Shown here one piece after another: positions 44,291 to 57,139 of a stretch of 64,000 bases of DNA. A program made the position numbers and the translations under genes. This DNA is from Acanthochlamys bracteata (Eukaryota; Streptophyta; Magnoliopsida; Pandanales; Velloziaceae): assembly GCA_019914995.1 (NCBI GenBank), contig CM034126.1, positions 7,879,001 through 7,943,000 of the forward strand, written 5' to 3'. The notes below the pieces were generated by a model. That model worked only from the letters and a program-made list of their open reading frames with translations, searched no databases and was not told the DNA's origin. Numbering within the stretch: position 1 is the first letter of the stretch; the number at the start of each line of letters is the position of its first letter.

Positions 44291-45740
44291 TAAGTTGAAA
44301 ATGATACATAATATTTATAAATAAAATAATAAAAAAATAAAATTTGTTAATTATTTATTTAGATAGAATTAAACTATACTCTATATATAAGATTTAATAA
44401 TTGTATAACCTACTCATTTAATAAAATACTTATATATTATATAATAAATTTGTCATTAAAAATTCATTTTTTTATAATAATAATCCAAATTATAAAATTA
44501 TATCTAACACTTGTAACACAATATAACAAAAGATAAAAAATGATATTGTAATACTAAATGCTCTAAAATATATCAAATTTATATTATATAATATCATTCT
44601 ACAGAGTACATTACACTTATTAAATTATCGTCACAAAATCTACATTACAATTTGACATATCACAAAATATATCATATTTATATTACACTATATTATAATT
44701 GATATTACAATATTATATACTACAAAATATATTATATTAATATTATAATTGATATAAGAATAAAGCGAACGAGTTTGGAAGTCCAAATTTCGGGACCGAC
44801 TCAGGAGACGGGAGTTTATATATATGTTTGATTTGATTAATTTCTTTCCAAAGTGGAAAAACTAAAAACCTGGGTATAGAATATTTATAAAAAAATATTT
44901 ATCTTTTTTTGCAGTGGAAAATGCTTATCTTGTTTCAAAAGTGGAAACAAAACATCTTATACTCATGTTTTCATCTAATGCCCTTGCTAAGACCAAGATA
45001 GAAATAAGCAAATTGCATTCATTGAACATTTAGACATTGGAAAATAGAAAATAACATATAATCATGTACAATATATGCACGTATTAGAAGTAAAAACCAT
45101 TTTGATATGGAATGAAATTGTAGCAAAAACACGAGCATTTTCTGTACAAACACAAATTACTCCAGTACGCGCCTACGTTTGCACCATGCGAGAACAAGGA
45201 TACATTTCAATAAGCTGCAAGTAGCTCCACCTCCCATTGTCCACAAAAACTCAGAGTACTCCACTTGTTCCTCAAACAGATTGTTTTGGATGCTCCTACC
45301 AAATATACCTGCTAATACAACAAGGCATCGACTATAAAAAAGTAGCCGTAAGTTAACATCACCTCCATATGAAGCAAATGGTTCTCCTTATCATCCAACA
45401 TCATATTGATGTAGTCCGCACTCCATCGTGCCATCCACATATTCTTTAGCTTTAGAAATGTAGAATTAAAACAATTGAAGTTTGACATGAGCAGCCAATT
45501 ACAACCTAGCATGGTATATTTGCTACTATGAACTAGAAATTCCCATGGCAATCAAATAGCTATTACATGAAAAATCGTTGTATGGAACATCACGGTCAAT
45601 TTAAAGTTAAAAGGCGTTTAATAATTCAGCACTAAAAAGTTTATCATTTTTCATAAAAAGACATATTATGCCAGCCTTGTAAATATTTCCCGCCAAATCT
45701 CTTTCATGAATATAAGTACCTCAAGTCTATCAGTACTGTT
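44291..45740. other. AT-rich region without supported gene
   Basis: 44300-44760 is extremely AT-rich with irregular ATATTATA/ACAAAATATAT words. 45170-45560 on the minus strand includes a 79-codon frame of unknown character. I see no family match. Confidence 0.45.
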
Positions 45741-45745
45741 GCATC

Positions 45746-47085
45746 ATATTGGAAATATATTTTGATGATCACAAAAGTGAAGAATTATTGTACATAAAAT
45801 GCAAATGTTTTAATCTCAGCTATTGAAATTAGCTTTACAGGGTTCTGTCAGCACTAGCACAATTTAGTCACCACACAGCCAGCTATTATATAGGAAAAGA
45901 CTCACTGACGAATGAAGATATAGATCACCTAACATGACGAATGAAGATACAGCACAATTTAGTCACTACACAGCCAGCTATTATATAGGAAAAGGCTCAC
46001 GGCGAATGAAGATGCAGAAATCACCTAGCATGTTCAGAAGACTAACAGGAAACAGCAGTTGACTGCAATGATGTTCAATACAAGGAACAGCAACACCAAC
46101 GTGTCAAAATCTAACCGGACCCACTTGCACCGAGATACATCAATACATCCATAAAATCAAATTTTCAGACAAAGAGAAGAAGAGGCGCGCTTTGCCACCG
46201 GCGAGCATTAATTACGACCATACACATCAAATCACTTCCAAGAGTGGATGAATTAAATACTTGATCCGGTAGAGACCCTGTCACTCCAAGTCGACCATCA
46301 CTCACAGCAGCTCAACGGGCAAATTTTCATCACCTTGAAGATCGGGAAGAAGGAAGGCAATGGGAATTTTGAAAACGGCAGCCAACCTGTGAAGAAGGAA
46401 CATATAAAAAGATGAAAACCTGAGCTGGAGAAAGACAGAGCAGAAAGGCCATAAATTTCACGCTAACAACCTAAAATAGCTCTGCTCCTACTGAAGCCAC
46501 GAACCTAAGTAATTTCATTTCAGGCTTCCTTTTGATCATCTTACTTCACTCACTCTGTAAACTGAAAATGCGAGATTGATTCAGTGCTTCAACCTGTGTT
46601 TTAAATTTCATCAAATGTGTGTAAGTGCATTTGCACTTGAAAAAAGTAAGTAGCTTGACGAAGCTTTTGCTGATAGAGGAGACTGTATAAGTGTAGGCTC
46701 TGCAATAAGAAATACCCTGGGTAACTGCTGTCGGCTTAGCTTGACAAGTGAGCTGACAGAGTTGTGCTTGTCATAGCACTGTGGTAGGTTGTTATAGTTC
46801 TGCACTTAAGATTAGTGAAGTTCACTCAAGTTGAGTGGTCGTGGACGTAGGCAATTCACTTGTCGAACCACGTTAAATACTTGTGTAGTAGCATTATAAT
46901 ACTTTGATTGTCATCTAGTTGAGAATTCTCTTTAAAATCAGTCACTGCATATTAAACACTATGTTCCAGTTCTCTATCCGAGCACAGTCGATTAAAAGTA
47001 AACTAATTTGTTGGAAAAAGTTTTATTTATCAATAACTCAATTCACCCCTCCCCTCCTGAGTTCTATATGCAGGTTTGAACAACA
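45746..47085 (+). mobile_element. SIRE-type LTR followed by primer-binding site
   Basis: The 3' end is clear: a stretch with AATTCACCCCTCCCCTCCTG, typical just before the end of SIRE LTRs, then CAACA at 47081-47085 and the primer-binding site. R/U5 signature words GTCGTGGACGTAGGCA and CGAACCACGTTAAATA lie at about 46848-46880. The 5' end is proposed at ATTGGAAATATATTTTGATG near 45750, resembling SIRE LTR starts. A ~97-bp direct duplication lies inside. As a 5' LTR its internal region should follow, but only about 60 bp of leader remains. Confidence 0.65.
45857..46035. repeat. ~97-bp tandem duplication inside the LTR
   Basis: CACAATTTAGTCACCACACA begins near 45858 and a near-identical copy near 45954; both continue through GCCAGCTATTATATAGGAAA and CGAATGAAGAT. 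Confidence 0.85.
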
Positions 47086-47087
47086 AG

Positions 47088-47102
47088 TGGTATCAAAGCA
47101 GG
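47088..47102 (+). other. Ty1-copia primer-binding site
   Basis: TGGTATCAAAGCAGG two bases after the LTR end; the canonical SIRE sequence is TGGTATCAGAGCAGG. Confidence 0.85.
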
Positions 47103-47159
47103 CCTCAAATTCAAAGGTTTAACCACCTGAGGTAAAGATCTCACACAAAATTGATCAAT

Positions 47160-47459
47160 AACTAAGACTGAAAATTAAGAAGTAATACAAAGTCCAATCA
47201 GCACTCTTTCCCTTTAAAGCTATCAGTACAAATTAAGAAAATTAAGAAGTAATACAAAGATTAAAATGATCAAGCCACTTAACTAACAAGGTAACTGATT
47301 GCTTGACTGAATCCCTCTGTCAAAAAGAAGACGCCTTCCAACCATCACTCCGATAGTTAACCCAACAAACAAAAAAAGGAAAAACAATCACTAAAGAGGC
47401 AAGTAAGACTTAAGAAACACAAACAGGATTCAGTAAAAAGGGAACTTAACTAATAGGGT
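47160..47459. other. Unassigned
   Basis: Contains a 22-bp word (AAAATTAAGAAGTAATACAA...) twice, near 47172 and 47239. Nothing else seen. Confidence 0.4.
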
Positions 47460-47870
47460 AAATATGCTAGGGTGAATCAAAACCCTTCTCCATTAAATTC
47501 TCGAGCTGATTCTTCAACTCTCTTAACTCGGTAGGAGACATACTGTATGTGGCACCAAGATTGGAGTTGCACCATGCACCAAGTTAATATAAAACTCTAT
47601 TTCCTTATGAGGTGGTAAGTTTGTAAGATCCTTAGGAAACACCAAGTCAAGTCCACTTTTGGAAATACTACTATCATGCATCAAGCAAGATAGAGCTATA
47701 CCCTTTGCTTAGCAACAAACTGGCGTCCAACTAATAGATCAAGTTATCAGGAGTTGTAGGATGATCTCTTTTGAAAGCTAAAATCAGGTTTCCTTTTTTA
47801 TTCGAAACTTCATATATTTGCAAAGGCAAACTATAGAAGTGTGATAAGTAGCGAACTAATATATTCAAGA
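47460..47870 (-). pseudogene. Ty3-gypsy protease/RT junction fragment
   Basis: The minus strand encodes DLVFPKDLTNLPPHKEIEFY followed by INLVHGATPI, then, after shifts, TELRELKNQLE and MEKGF. This is the start of chromovirus reverse transcriptase (consensus FPEDLPGLPP...EFSIDL..GT.PIS...). Stops and a frameshift near 47540 disable it. It is isolated, with no adjoining LTR of its own. Confidence 0.8.
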
Positions 47871-47905
47871 AAGTAGCACATCATGCATACAATACAGAAA
47901 AGCAT

Positions 47906-50013
47906 TGTAAGAGAGACTTGTGGAATATCAATTCCAAAGAGAGAGGAGGGGGGGGATGAAAATTAAAATTAAACCGAAACACTCCACTGCTAAAAAAACA
48001 GTCAATGAACAGTTACCTATCAATCGACTGGAATATTACTGGCGAGTGACTGAACGTTAACTGTATCCTTCACCGAAGAGTTAGCACAATACAATTTAAA
48101 CAAACTATTCTAAAGTACTAAGAATTACAAACTAGCCAGCACGCCGAGAATTTTTACGTAGTTAGTCACCAAGGTACCTATGTTCACGTCACCTGATATC
48201 GTAATTGAAATACAATAACATTGAGCCAACGTACAATCAACCGAGACTTGGTGTTTTGCAAAACACCTCTGCTTCAACCAAGTCTCCTCGCAAGGACAAC
48301 TCCAACAAATCTTCTAGACTTCACAAAGTTCTTCCGGCTACAACTGTGCATGCCTTCGTAAAGGCCTAGCACAAATCCACTAACCAAACATAGGCTAGCA
48401 AATTGAGAACTCGCAAGTTCTCCAACAACCTCTCACAAGGGTACGAGTTATTACAAGGTTAAGCTCAATAGATCTCCCTAACAATGATTTCTAATCTCAA
48501 GTAAGAAGGCTTTAAGAGATCTCACCAAAGAAAGCAAGAAGAACTAAAGCCCAAAATAAATACTTGGTATGATGGTGTTCTTCTTAAATGGCAGCAAGGT
48601 AATGGCTTGGTTTTGTGCATTGAAAATTAAATGAGTTATTCTTCTTGATATACTCAATGTTGCAGTTATATAGATATCTTCCCAAGATCAGATCTGCTGC
48701 AACGAGTGAATCTTCCAACGGCTAGGAAGAATGTATGGCCAAGATCACAACAAAGACGGTTAATAGAGTGTTTTCTCGGTTGTTGCTACTTTGAAAATTT
48801 CTCCGATTTATTTTCTTACATGGCTGTTGTTTAATGTTATGGGTCATTTCTGTTATGCCTCAGGAACACGTCCCCAAAATCTCAACTGAATTGGATGTCA
48901 TATGCTTCCTCAAAACAATCCAACGGTCCAAGTGCTTCCTAGTGTTTCTGCTAATATGTCATCCGAATTTTGTGGCAGATTTCTTCTAGGAACTGATATG
49001 ATTTGTATCGATTAAATTAAATCTCCAAGATGTCCTCATCAATTTGCATGTAAAGATTATATCAAAGTTCAAACAAATGGTCAAGATATAAGTGTTTGAA
49101 ATAGATACGGTAGGAGTTGCATGCATGTTGGATTCTTCCCATCTTTGTATTATATATTCTAGTATCCTTTCTGTAAAATCTGAAAATAGATATTCTAAAT
49201 ATATTCTTAATTGAGCTTCTGAAATCTGCTACAACTAATTGGCATGAGTAAGGAACCAAAAATAATTGAGACGCAGTCATAGCTACATGGTTCTATCTAG
49301 TCTGAAATGAATTTTGTCCGATCAATTTGAGGATTTTTTTAGCTTCGTTAGTGGATGATATTGTTCTCACATTTGGAGTTCAGATAGATCCATGACTCAG
49401 CTTTCAGTAAAAAAAATCAGATCTTCAAAATAAGATTCAAGTTGACAGATATTGAATTTGCATGTTGCGGTTCAGATCGGGTTCACTTGGGTGCATTTAG
49501 AAATGGCAAGTATAAAATAGTGAGTTTCTCCGATTTTTGTAGGATTTGTTCCTTCATGGAATGAGCTAAATTTTAGATTGTAGAAAATTCAAGATATCAA
49601 CTTTCTACTAAAAAAATTCGATCTCCAAAATCTAGTATGAGCAGAAAGATATAACATTTGTCTTTTGACGTGTCAAAGTGCTGTCCAGTTGATCTAATGA
49701 CGTTGGGCAGTGTGAGCAGAAAACATTACAGAATATTTCTATCTTCGATACCTAATTGAATTTCATCCTCTTTGTCTCCATTTATTTCGTGTCAAGCTAT
49801 CTTTCAAATGCTATTAAGAGATCTCCATTTTGGTGCTGTGAGTAGAAAGATATGCATATCCAAAATTGCTACGTTACCAAAGTCTTAACACTAAGCCTTC
49901 TGCATGATTTCTATCTAACTCCATATGTTATTCAAATCCAATGTAGACATGTTTATAGTTTAGGAATGATCCTCAAATATGCATTATTATTCAAATATTT
50001 GAGATTTCCAACA
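47906..50013 (-). mobile_element. SIRE-type LTR, copy A (2.1 kb)
   Basis: On the plus strand it runs from TGTAAGAGAGACTT to GATTTCCAACA; in its own sense it starts TGTTGGAAATC. It is homologous along its length to copy C (61354-62959), except for about 450-500 bp around 49060-49530 that C lacks and copy D (59488-60205) has. No target duplication is visible (AGCAT left, ATTAT right), nor primer-binding site or polypurine tract, so borders are from comparison only. Confidence 0.75.
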
Positions 50014-50869
50014 ATTATTAATTCACAAAGTTCGTACAAAGATATACTTGGCAGAACGTCATTCGATGTTTAAATGCCATGATGAGTCAAAACGTATAAT
50101 GTAGTGAAGAAAAAAAAAGGATGCTCCTAGTCTCAGTAAGGTGAAAATAGCAGCATGCTCCAATTAAGACAACTATTGCGCTACTAAACTACTACATCAC
50201 AATCTCATATGCAAACGATGCAAAGATTAGATCAGATCAAGTAAGTTTTGAGTTGTTCCATACTGACTCAGTCCTTAATAGATACCATAATGTGAAACTC
50301 AATATGATGCGACATTTAGGGCGATATGTATTCTACATATATCCACGCAAGCAAGAATATACAATAATGTATGCAGTGCAATAGTGGTTACAACCGCATA
50401 GCTAATCAACATATCAACTTTTTAGTTTGATTTCTGTGAACTCACTCACTCTTTTGGATGTCACTTTTCTGTAGTATCTAGTCAATACGTTAATGTTACA
50501 CTGTAACAAATTTGATATAAAAACAAGCAATATTGACGTCACAAACAATCAGGAAAGATGTCTGGTTGATAAACAGATTGCCAACTGCACATATTAAGCT
50601 CATATGCATCTTTTGAATTGATTTGGATTGTTTAAACTGTTAGATGGAGATCCATTGAATTTAGAACTGATACCAAAACTCAAGATTATTGCAGATACGC
50701 TGAAGAAGAAGATTCAATCAAATAAATAGAACAGTCAGAGGGGGCAAGCTGCACCAATTATACTGCTGATCATGATGTATTTTTTCAGAATTAAAATGAT
50801 CAAATCTCAGCATTCATATTAATTTGACTCTACAGATTCAAGGTGAACTACAATGATAAAAGAGAAATA
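50014..50869. other. Unassigned
   Basis: AT-rich sequence between two LTR remnants. No supported feature. Confidence 0.45.
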
Positions 50870-51430
50870 ATTGGTTGAAGAAGCAGACATAAGTAAAAGA
50901 GAAAACACAAGTTGCAATATACTGAACAGAAGCAAATATTGCAGGAAAGAGACTCATGCTTACATCGAGTTTTCTCATTCGAGCTTTGTGATACTCTTGT
51001 GCTTTCTTCTGAGTTATTGTGTATTGCTTGAGAGTGATCTGAGCCTTGTAGCTGAGTGGTTACTTTGTAGTAATCTTGTTCAAAATTCTTTAATCCAAAA
51101 CGTACGTGTTTCAGAATTTAGATGGTTTAGGCTTAGCCTATCTAAGTTGTTTATAAGGCTAAGGCTTAAGGCTTGTGGGGGTTGTAGACCTGTGAGAGCT
51201 AGGGTGCCTAGAGTTTGTTTGAGGTTGTCATTGTGAGGAAACTCAGATTGAGGTGAAAATCTTTGACGGAGCATCGAGTCTCGGTTGCATTATTGGGGAA
51301 CGATAGTGGATTCACTTGTAAGCATACAAGTGTTGTGGACGTAGGCAACGTTGAGCTTGTCGAGCCACATAAAAATTGATGTGTCTCTTGTGATTAACTG
51401 TTTTCTTTTACTTTGTCATACAAACATTTT
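50870..51430 (+). mobile_element. SIRE-like LTR 3' portion
   Basis: Contains the R/U5 words TTGTGGACGTAGGCAACGTT and TCGAGCCACATAAAAATTG (about 51332-51380), equivalent to those in the LTR at 45746-47085. The upstream part is T/G-rich as in other LTR transcripts. It is truncated before the terminal CACCCC segment, with no primer-binding site. Confidence 0.55.
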
Positions 51431-51716
51431 GTAGTGCAAGAAAACAGTAAGCAATGTAGTCGATTATACAACTGATATTTAAAAATGAAATTATCTTTTC
51501 AAATTTAAACAGTAAGCAAGTCCCATGCATCATTGTATTAAGAAACATGTTAGTAATCAAAGAGAATATGTGCACAGCAAAGCTCTTAAAGTTTATAACA
51601 TGTTTAAGGCTTTGTTAGGGTAGTGAGCTCTTCAGTTCCTATAAAAGAAGATGAAAAAGAATTTCTTCTGCTGTTTGAGTTTGTTTGGAAAACTTTTTCC
51701 TCTTACTTAAGAATTA

Positions 51717-51974
51717 GGGGGCGTTTGGGATTGCTTATGAAATGGAGCTTTTGTGAAATGAAGGGTATTTTTGTCCTTTTTGAAAAAGCAGCTCTATTTT
51801 TTTTTACTTAAAAAATAATAAAAATATGCAATAAAAAGATCTCACTCCGTAGAATTTTTCTACACTTTCTAAATTTTTAAATAAATTTTTTATATATTTA
51901 TAAAATATGTATTGAAAAACGTGAAATGGAGAATTGAAAAGTTGGGTTGGGGGAAAGCAAAGCCAAACACCCCC
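51717..51974. mobile_element. Tourist-like MITE with TTA target duplication
   Basis: Starts GGGGGCGTTTGG and ends CCAAACACCCCC (11 of 12 bases inverted-complementary), flanked by TTA at 51714-51716 and 51975-51977. The 258-bp length, TIR sequence and 3-bp TTA site fit PIF/Harbinger-derived Tourist MITEs. No coding capacity. Confidence 0.85.
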
Positions 51975-51977
51975 TTA

Positions 51978-52369
51978 GATTCTTCTCTTTCATAACTAGC
52001 CATTTAACCTAACGTAGATATTGATTTGAAGTGCGAAGCACACTATTTGATTTAGTATCCTAATTTCATATGGTAGTTGCTAGGCCTTTAAGGAGATAAA
52101 AAGATCCTCCAATGCTCCACTATGTACCCTAAAAATGCTTTGAATTAGATAAACAGCACAAGCAACAATATTAGTTCATAATGGATGGATTGTATGAAGT
52201 GTTTTTCAGATACAAATCAAGGCTAGAGCCAAGGACTAAGTAGCTAGTAGCTAGTGTTGAAATTCTCTGCAAAATTACTAATCGTTTATAGTATCAGAAA
52301 ATTTCATATTTCAGTAAGACAAATTAAAATAGAAAACTAATTAAAAAGTTCAAACTAAGACAAATTAAA
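51978..52369. other. Unassigned
   Basis: AT-rich, no feature recognised. Confidence 0.45.
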
Positions 52370-52772
52370 GAAATAAAGGTGAGCAATTTGGGTTGCCTCC
52401 AAATAAGCGCTTTTTTTATAATTTATATCTTGACTTCTTCCTTATTTATATTCTAGATCGATCATGGCGATCTTTTGAGAAGTTCGCAGAAAATCTTCCA
52501 GAACTGCGCCATTCATAAAGTGGTGAAGCTTTCAAGTAGTGTGTGTACTTGTTAATCTCTTCATTTTCAATTTTGGATAAAATCTCCTTCAAGAACTTTG
52601 TATAACTCGGTATTTGTTCGGGTTCTTCTGCAAAAGTACATTTAACATGCAACTTTTTAAATACATAAAATATTAGAAAATTGCTTATCCAATTGACTCT
52701 TCCGAAGACATTGTGGAAGAGGAATCGGTGGCACATAATCTGCAGTTGGTGTTGTTGTTTGCTAGTGTGCAA
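52370..52772 (-). pseudogene. Athila gag fragment joined to 3' region
   Basis: The minus strand reads PSYTKFLKEILSKIENEEI, the C-terminal Athila gag motif. It then passes into sequence with the GGAGGCAACCCAAATTG signature (RC near 52392) that belongs to the region after pol. Protease, RT and integrase are absent, so an internal deletion has fused gag to the 3' end. Confidence 0.65.
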
Positions 52773-53154
52773 CTTCCGAGCTTGTTTCCATTTAATAAGA
52801 GGCTGATTTTGGTGATGTTTTTCATTGATTTTTTAAGTTTTAGCTGAAAACATTGCTGAAGAAACTTTGTTCTAGTGACTCCCTACTGCGTGTCCAGCGT
52901 CTCCAACAGTTTCCAGTTCCAAAAGTAGTTATATGCACTTGTTCTTTGGGACTTACCTAAGTGTTGTTTGGCAATAAACCTTGCGGTCTTACAGATAACA
53001 AGCTCGCATTTGACGCATTTGTAGTGCAAGGTTTCGGATGGATGCATATTAATTTTGCAAAATTATCTCAAGCTGTGTTCATTGTGAGTTGGGCAAAGCC
53101 ATCTTCAAGGAACACGTCTTCATCCATATAATTTGAAAGTATATTTTTGTTTCT
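52773..53154. other. Unassigned, possibly more Athila-derived sequence
   Basis: Between the gag fragment and an LTR scrap. Frames are broken and no motif is recognised. Confidence 0.4.
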
Positions 53155-53232
53155 CATGCAATTCATAGCATTCATTACAAAGACTAATTGATACATCATA
53201 TCTTTGTTATAATATGAATCTCAAATCCGTCC
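53155..53232 (-). mobile_element. Athila LTR scrap
   Basis: About 75 bp matching the interior of the Athila LTR copies (compare 29815-29890 on the same strand): TCTCATGCAATTCATAGCAT then TACAAAGACTAATTGATACAT. It is followed by an unusually C-rich stretch (53228-53285). Confidence 0.65.
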
Positions 53233-53399
53233 CCCCCACCAACATCACCGCACCCCCAACCCACCCCCTCGCTTCCCCACCCTTAGGAAAATATATTTCC
53301 CTTATGCGCGCCATTGTGGGGTCTGTTTCGCCTCCCACAAATATGTAAATGTTAGACAAATATACAAAATCAACTTAAGAGGTTATAAAACTTTTAGTT

Positions 53400-53949
53400 A
53401 TAAAATTTCCTACAGTCGGTAGCAATGTATTTGGGTAAGTCTAAGTTGTTTCCTGCAAAGAAATTCAGAGTCTAATCAGATTTAAAACAACACAAAATAC
53501 TATCTAACTTTCACGATCACAAGAACACAAAGGTTTACGTGGTTAGGGAAACCTCTGTGCCTATATCTACTGCCACTCTTTGTTAAGAGTGAAAATCCGC
53601 TAATCTTTTAAAGTAGCTATAACACCAAGTTAATATGTTTAGTAGCCAAACACCCTTGCCTCAAGCGGTTCTCTTCTTGAAACAAACCTATCAACAGCCT
53701 CCTAGACACCTTGTTTCTCTGGTTGCATCTTAGTAGCTCACTTTACAAGATAGTGACTCAACTCCGGGTTAGCTAAGCCCTATCACCAAGTGCAACAAGT
53801 ATTTAAACAAAGTTCATGTGAAGGATACTATCACATCCCGTGATAGGTACTAGTCCAAACTAAATCCATGTCATATTTGGACTCGGCCAATTTGATTTGG
53901 GTTTGGCTAGTTGGATCCTTGCAATCATGACTAAATCTTGGGGTATTAC
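53400..53949 (-). mobile_element. Ty3-gypsy (chromovirus-like) 3' LTR
   Basis: In its own sense it begins TGTAATACCCCAAGATTTAG at 53949. Directly upstream (plus 53950-53985) lies the 3' internal end GAGGACGAATTTTGCTAGAT followed by GGGGGTAG, the conserved tail and polypurine tract of Tekay-type chromoviruses. The LTR's far end is not defined. A GGTTTCCCTAACCACGTAAA segment lies near 53535-53555. Confidence 0.6.
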
Positions 53950-53985
53950 AAACTACCCCCATCTAGCAAAATTCGTCCTCCAATC

Positions 53986-55346
53986 TTTTCAAACACCGAA
54001 AGCAAGCCAACACTATGTCATTATCTAACTAAGAACAACCGTGGAATAGAGCCTACAAATAATATGAAAGGCATACACCTTGCATAGGAACAACAACAAC
54101 TTACGACTTAAGAGAAAAGTGAGAACTTAAATTGGCATGTTGACACAAAGACACTCAAACTTCCATAAGAAACCAAAATCATAAAGAAAGAAAATTTACA
54201 AATTATAGTGGATCTCCAGATGAACATACAATAGAAGAAAACTAGAGCAAAACAAATTATAAAATACCACGTAATCGAATAAGGTTAAATAACTAGAACC
54301 TAACAAACAGCACACGCTTGAATTTATGTGCAGAACTAGCAAAACAAGAAAAGAACTTTGTATGAACTAAGAAGGAATCTTAGTCAGGAAATTGAATTAA
54401 ACATGATAGTTAATAAGTACCAGATATACCAAAACACAATGGTTAGAAGTAAACCTAACAGATCTTACTAACCCGAGGACACAATTACGCTCAAGTATCT
54501 TCAAAAATCAACTACTATGAACAAGCTGAGTAAAACAAAAGCAAAAGAAACCACTAACTAACCATAAAGGATGACCCTTTTTAATAAGAAGCAAAACCAT
54601 TCTCTACATAGCTGTAAAACACTAAGAACCAGGTATAAATAATCTGAGAATAACATAAGAACATATCCCAAAAGAAACCAAAATGAATTCCACTAGTGAT
54701 AACCATAAAGATTGGCCACACCTATATTCCTATCCACTTCTTCTATCAAACACAATATCCGAGCTATACTACTAGAGAAATAAGTACTTACCACCAAACT
54801 TACATTACTAAACACTTGGGAAGTAACTCTAATAACCAATTGTCCAATCCAAATAAGAGCAGGTCAATGACGCACAAATCAACTGTAGCAACACTTTAAT
54901 TATTTATATTCAATTCTCTCTTCTTAGAACAAACACACGAAACAAATTAATTGAATTAGGAAAAATCGAACATCACAATTATTCTAATAAGTTATCAATG
55001 TTGCCAACAGAACGAAACAAAAATTGTCAAAATAAATATTTCATGAAAGAAACGTAAAACTAAGATCCAACAATATATAATTATATATACAGTATCTTGA
55101 GACATCAAACTAAGATCCAACTCCCGAAAGATGACCCACTTAAACACCATGACGAAGATTGATCTAATTGATCGTGACAACATGCAAAAACACTAGACTA
55201 TTAATCCATCACAGTTTATGCTTGATAGTTATAAAATATAGAGAAACCTCCACAACCAAACAACACAAAATTAACTTTAACACAAAGGAGACCTCATGTG
55301 TAATGGATAATGATAAAGAATAACAATAATGACAAACATATAAAAG
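53986..55346. other. Unassigned, probably retroelement-derived
   Basis: Follows a chromovirus 3' end, so internal sequence would be expected on the minus strand, but no chromodomain or integrase motif is visible. Low-complexity AC-rich text throughout. Confidence 0.4.
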
Positions 55347-55351
55347 AAGCC

Positions 55352-56639
55352 TGATGTAGATAAAACCAACTAAGAAAAACTCAGTGATTCTATCCTAGTT
55401 TATCCCGCAAGTGCACGGTTGTCGTCTACCGTATAACAGATAACGAGTTTGTTCCATAGAGATTGTTGTTAACTCTAATCCAAGTTTTTAGTAACAAAAG
55501 TTGTGTTTGTGAAAGCGAATCAAAAGTGTACGAGGGCTAAGAACGAAGAGTAACGCACGGATTGAGAAAACAGGTATGCAAATAACTGGAGTTTTAGAAT
55601 CCACCACTAATGCCTCTAATTTAATCTTTAAATAAATTTGATAATAGATTATGATGATTGTGAAGATTTTGTACCTAACACCTTGGTCCAGTTCTTAGAT
55701 ACGATTTCTAATTATGACTTTAACTTTGGTCCAGTATAAAATCACCTATCGCTAGTGATATTCCTTGTTTAGAAATTACTAACAATGCATTAGGTTCTGC
55801 GAAATCATAAATCATGTAGTTACATTCACTTTGGTCCAATAAATATTAACTATAATTATTAATCCTGTAATTCGTAAATTATGCTCCGATTGGTCCTCGC
55901 AAACACAATTAATATAATAATTTAGATATCAAACTCAATGCTAATCATGCATGCAACTTTAACATCTAAACATCCTTTTAAACAAGAATTAAGAACTCAC
56001 ATAAAATCAACAATCCATACATCACATAATATTTAAGAAATAAATTAAATTTATTAGGGTTTCATCCTAACTCCAGTTTAGAGAATTTAGCCACTCATAT
56101 TAATATTACACACAATAATATTGTATAAAAAATAAAACATGAGTAAAAGAGAAGAAAACAAATCTGAAGAATTTCTCGTCTCTAATCTGATCTTCCTTCT
56201 GTCTCCCGTTTGGCTCTCTCTCTAGGTTTTCGTCGGTTCCTTGTTGGCTCTTCATTCCTCCTTCGATGCCCTCCTTGGCTCTCTATTCACCTCTTTTTTT
56301 ATAGTGGAACTCCCTCCCATAAAATTAGGCAAAAGATATAATCAGGATATTCGGATTAGATTTGATGTAGATTTGTTGCTATATTTGATGCTAGATTTGA
56401 TGCTAAATCTTTGATTTAGATTTGATTGGTCAAATGCATCAATGAAGATCGCCGGTTGATATTTCCTTCCATGATTAGCTCTTTTATTTTATTCCTTCAA
56501 TAATTTACTTCTTTATTCACCTATACTTCACAAAATAAAATAAAATAAATTAATTCATATTGTGAATAGAATTTTAATAAAAATCTAATATTTATTATAA
56601 CAATAAGATATAATAAATATATCACATTACACATTATCA
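55352..56639 (-). mobile_element. Solo LTR with target duplication AAGCC
   Basis: On the plus strand it starts TGATGTAGATAAAACC and ends CACATTATCA. Exact AAGCC copies flank it at 55347-55351 and 56640-56644. It is the same family as the solo LTR at 15805-17299, in inverse orientation (shared blocks include the ACGACAACCGTGCACTTGCG end region and the ACCAATCGGAGCATAATTTA region). 1288 bp, so shorter than the other copy. No internal sequence. Confidence 0.88.
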
Positions 56640-56644
56640 AAGCC

Positions 56645-57139
56645 GCAATAAGTCAAGTAGATTTTAGGCAATGGATTTGCTAAAACAAACAATGACAAAA
56701 GTATACAAAGCACCATAATACCATTACGATCTCCAAATATGTAGTTGATTGCTACAAATCGTTAATGTATAAAATAAAGCTGGAGACAACTAACACCCTT
56801 CTTATATTCTCACGCTGCTTGTGCACCAACTCAAAATTTCAATCTAAAAAGTGATGTATGAAATAGAAATTCAATCTAAACCTTACCTACGTGACAACGC
56901 CACACAATTTTCAATCGTACCAATGAGACAGGAAAAATAATCTCAGCCGCTATACAAAAGCTCCTCTCTAAGCAGTAAGCTTCTTAGCTAACAAGATGGG
57001 TGATCATAACATCCAACTATGTACGGTAAAGGTTGGCTGGTAACCAATATAGTTGCATTTGCTACATTCTCACAGCTTTGATTACCTCTCCTACCTAACG
57101 ATAATATCATTACAAGCACATGGCAAAATAAAAACTAAA
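56645..57139. other. Unassigned
   Basis: AT-rich, no feature recognised. The sequence continues that left of 55347, since only the LTR separates them. Confidence 0.45.
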
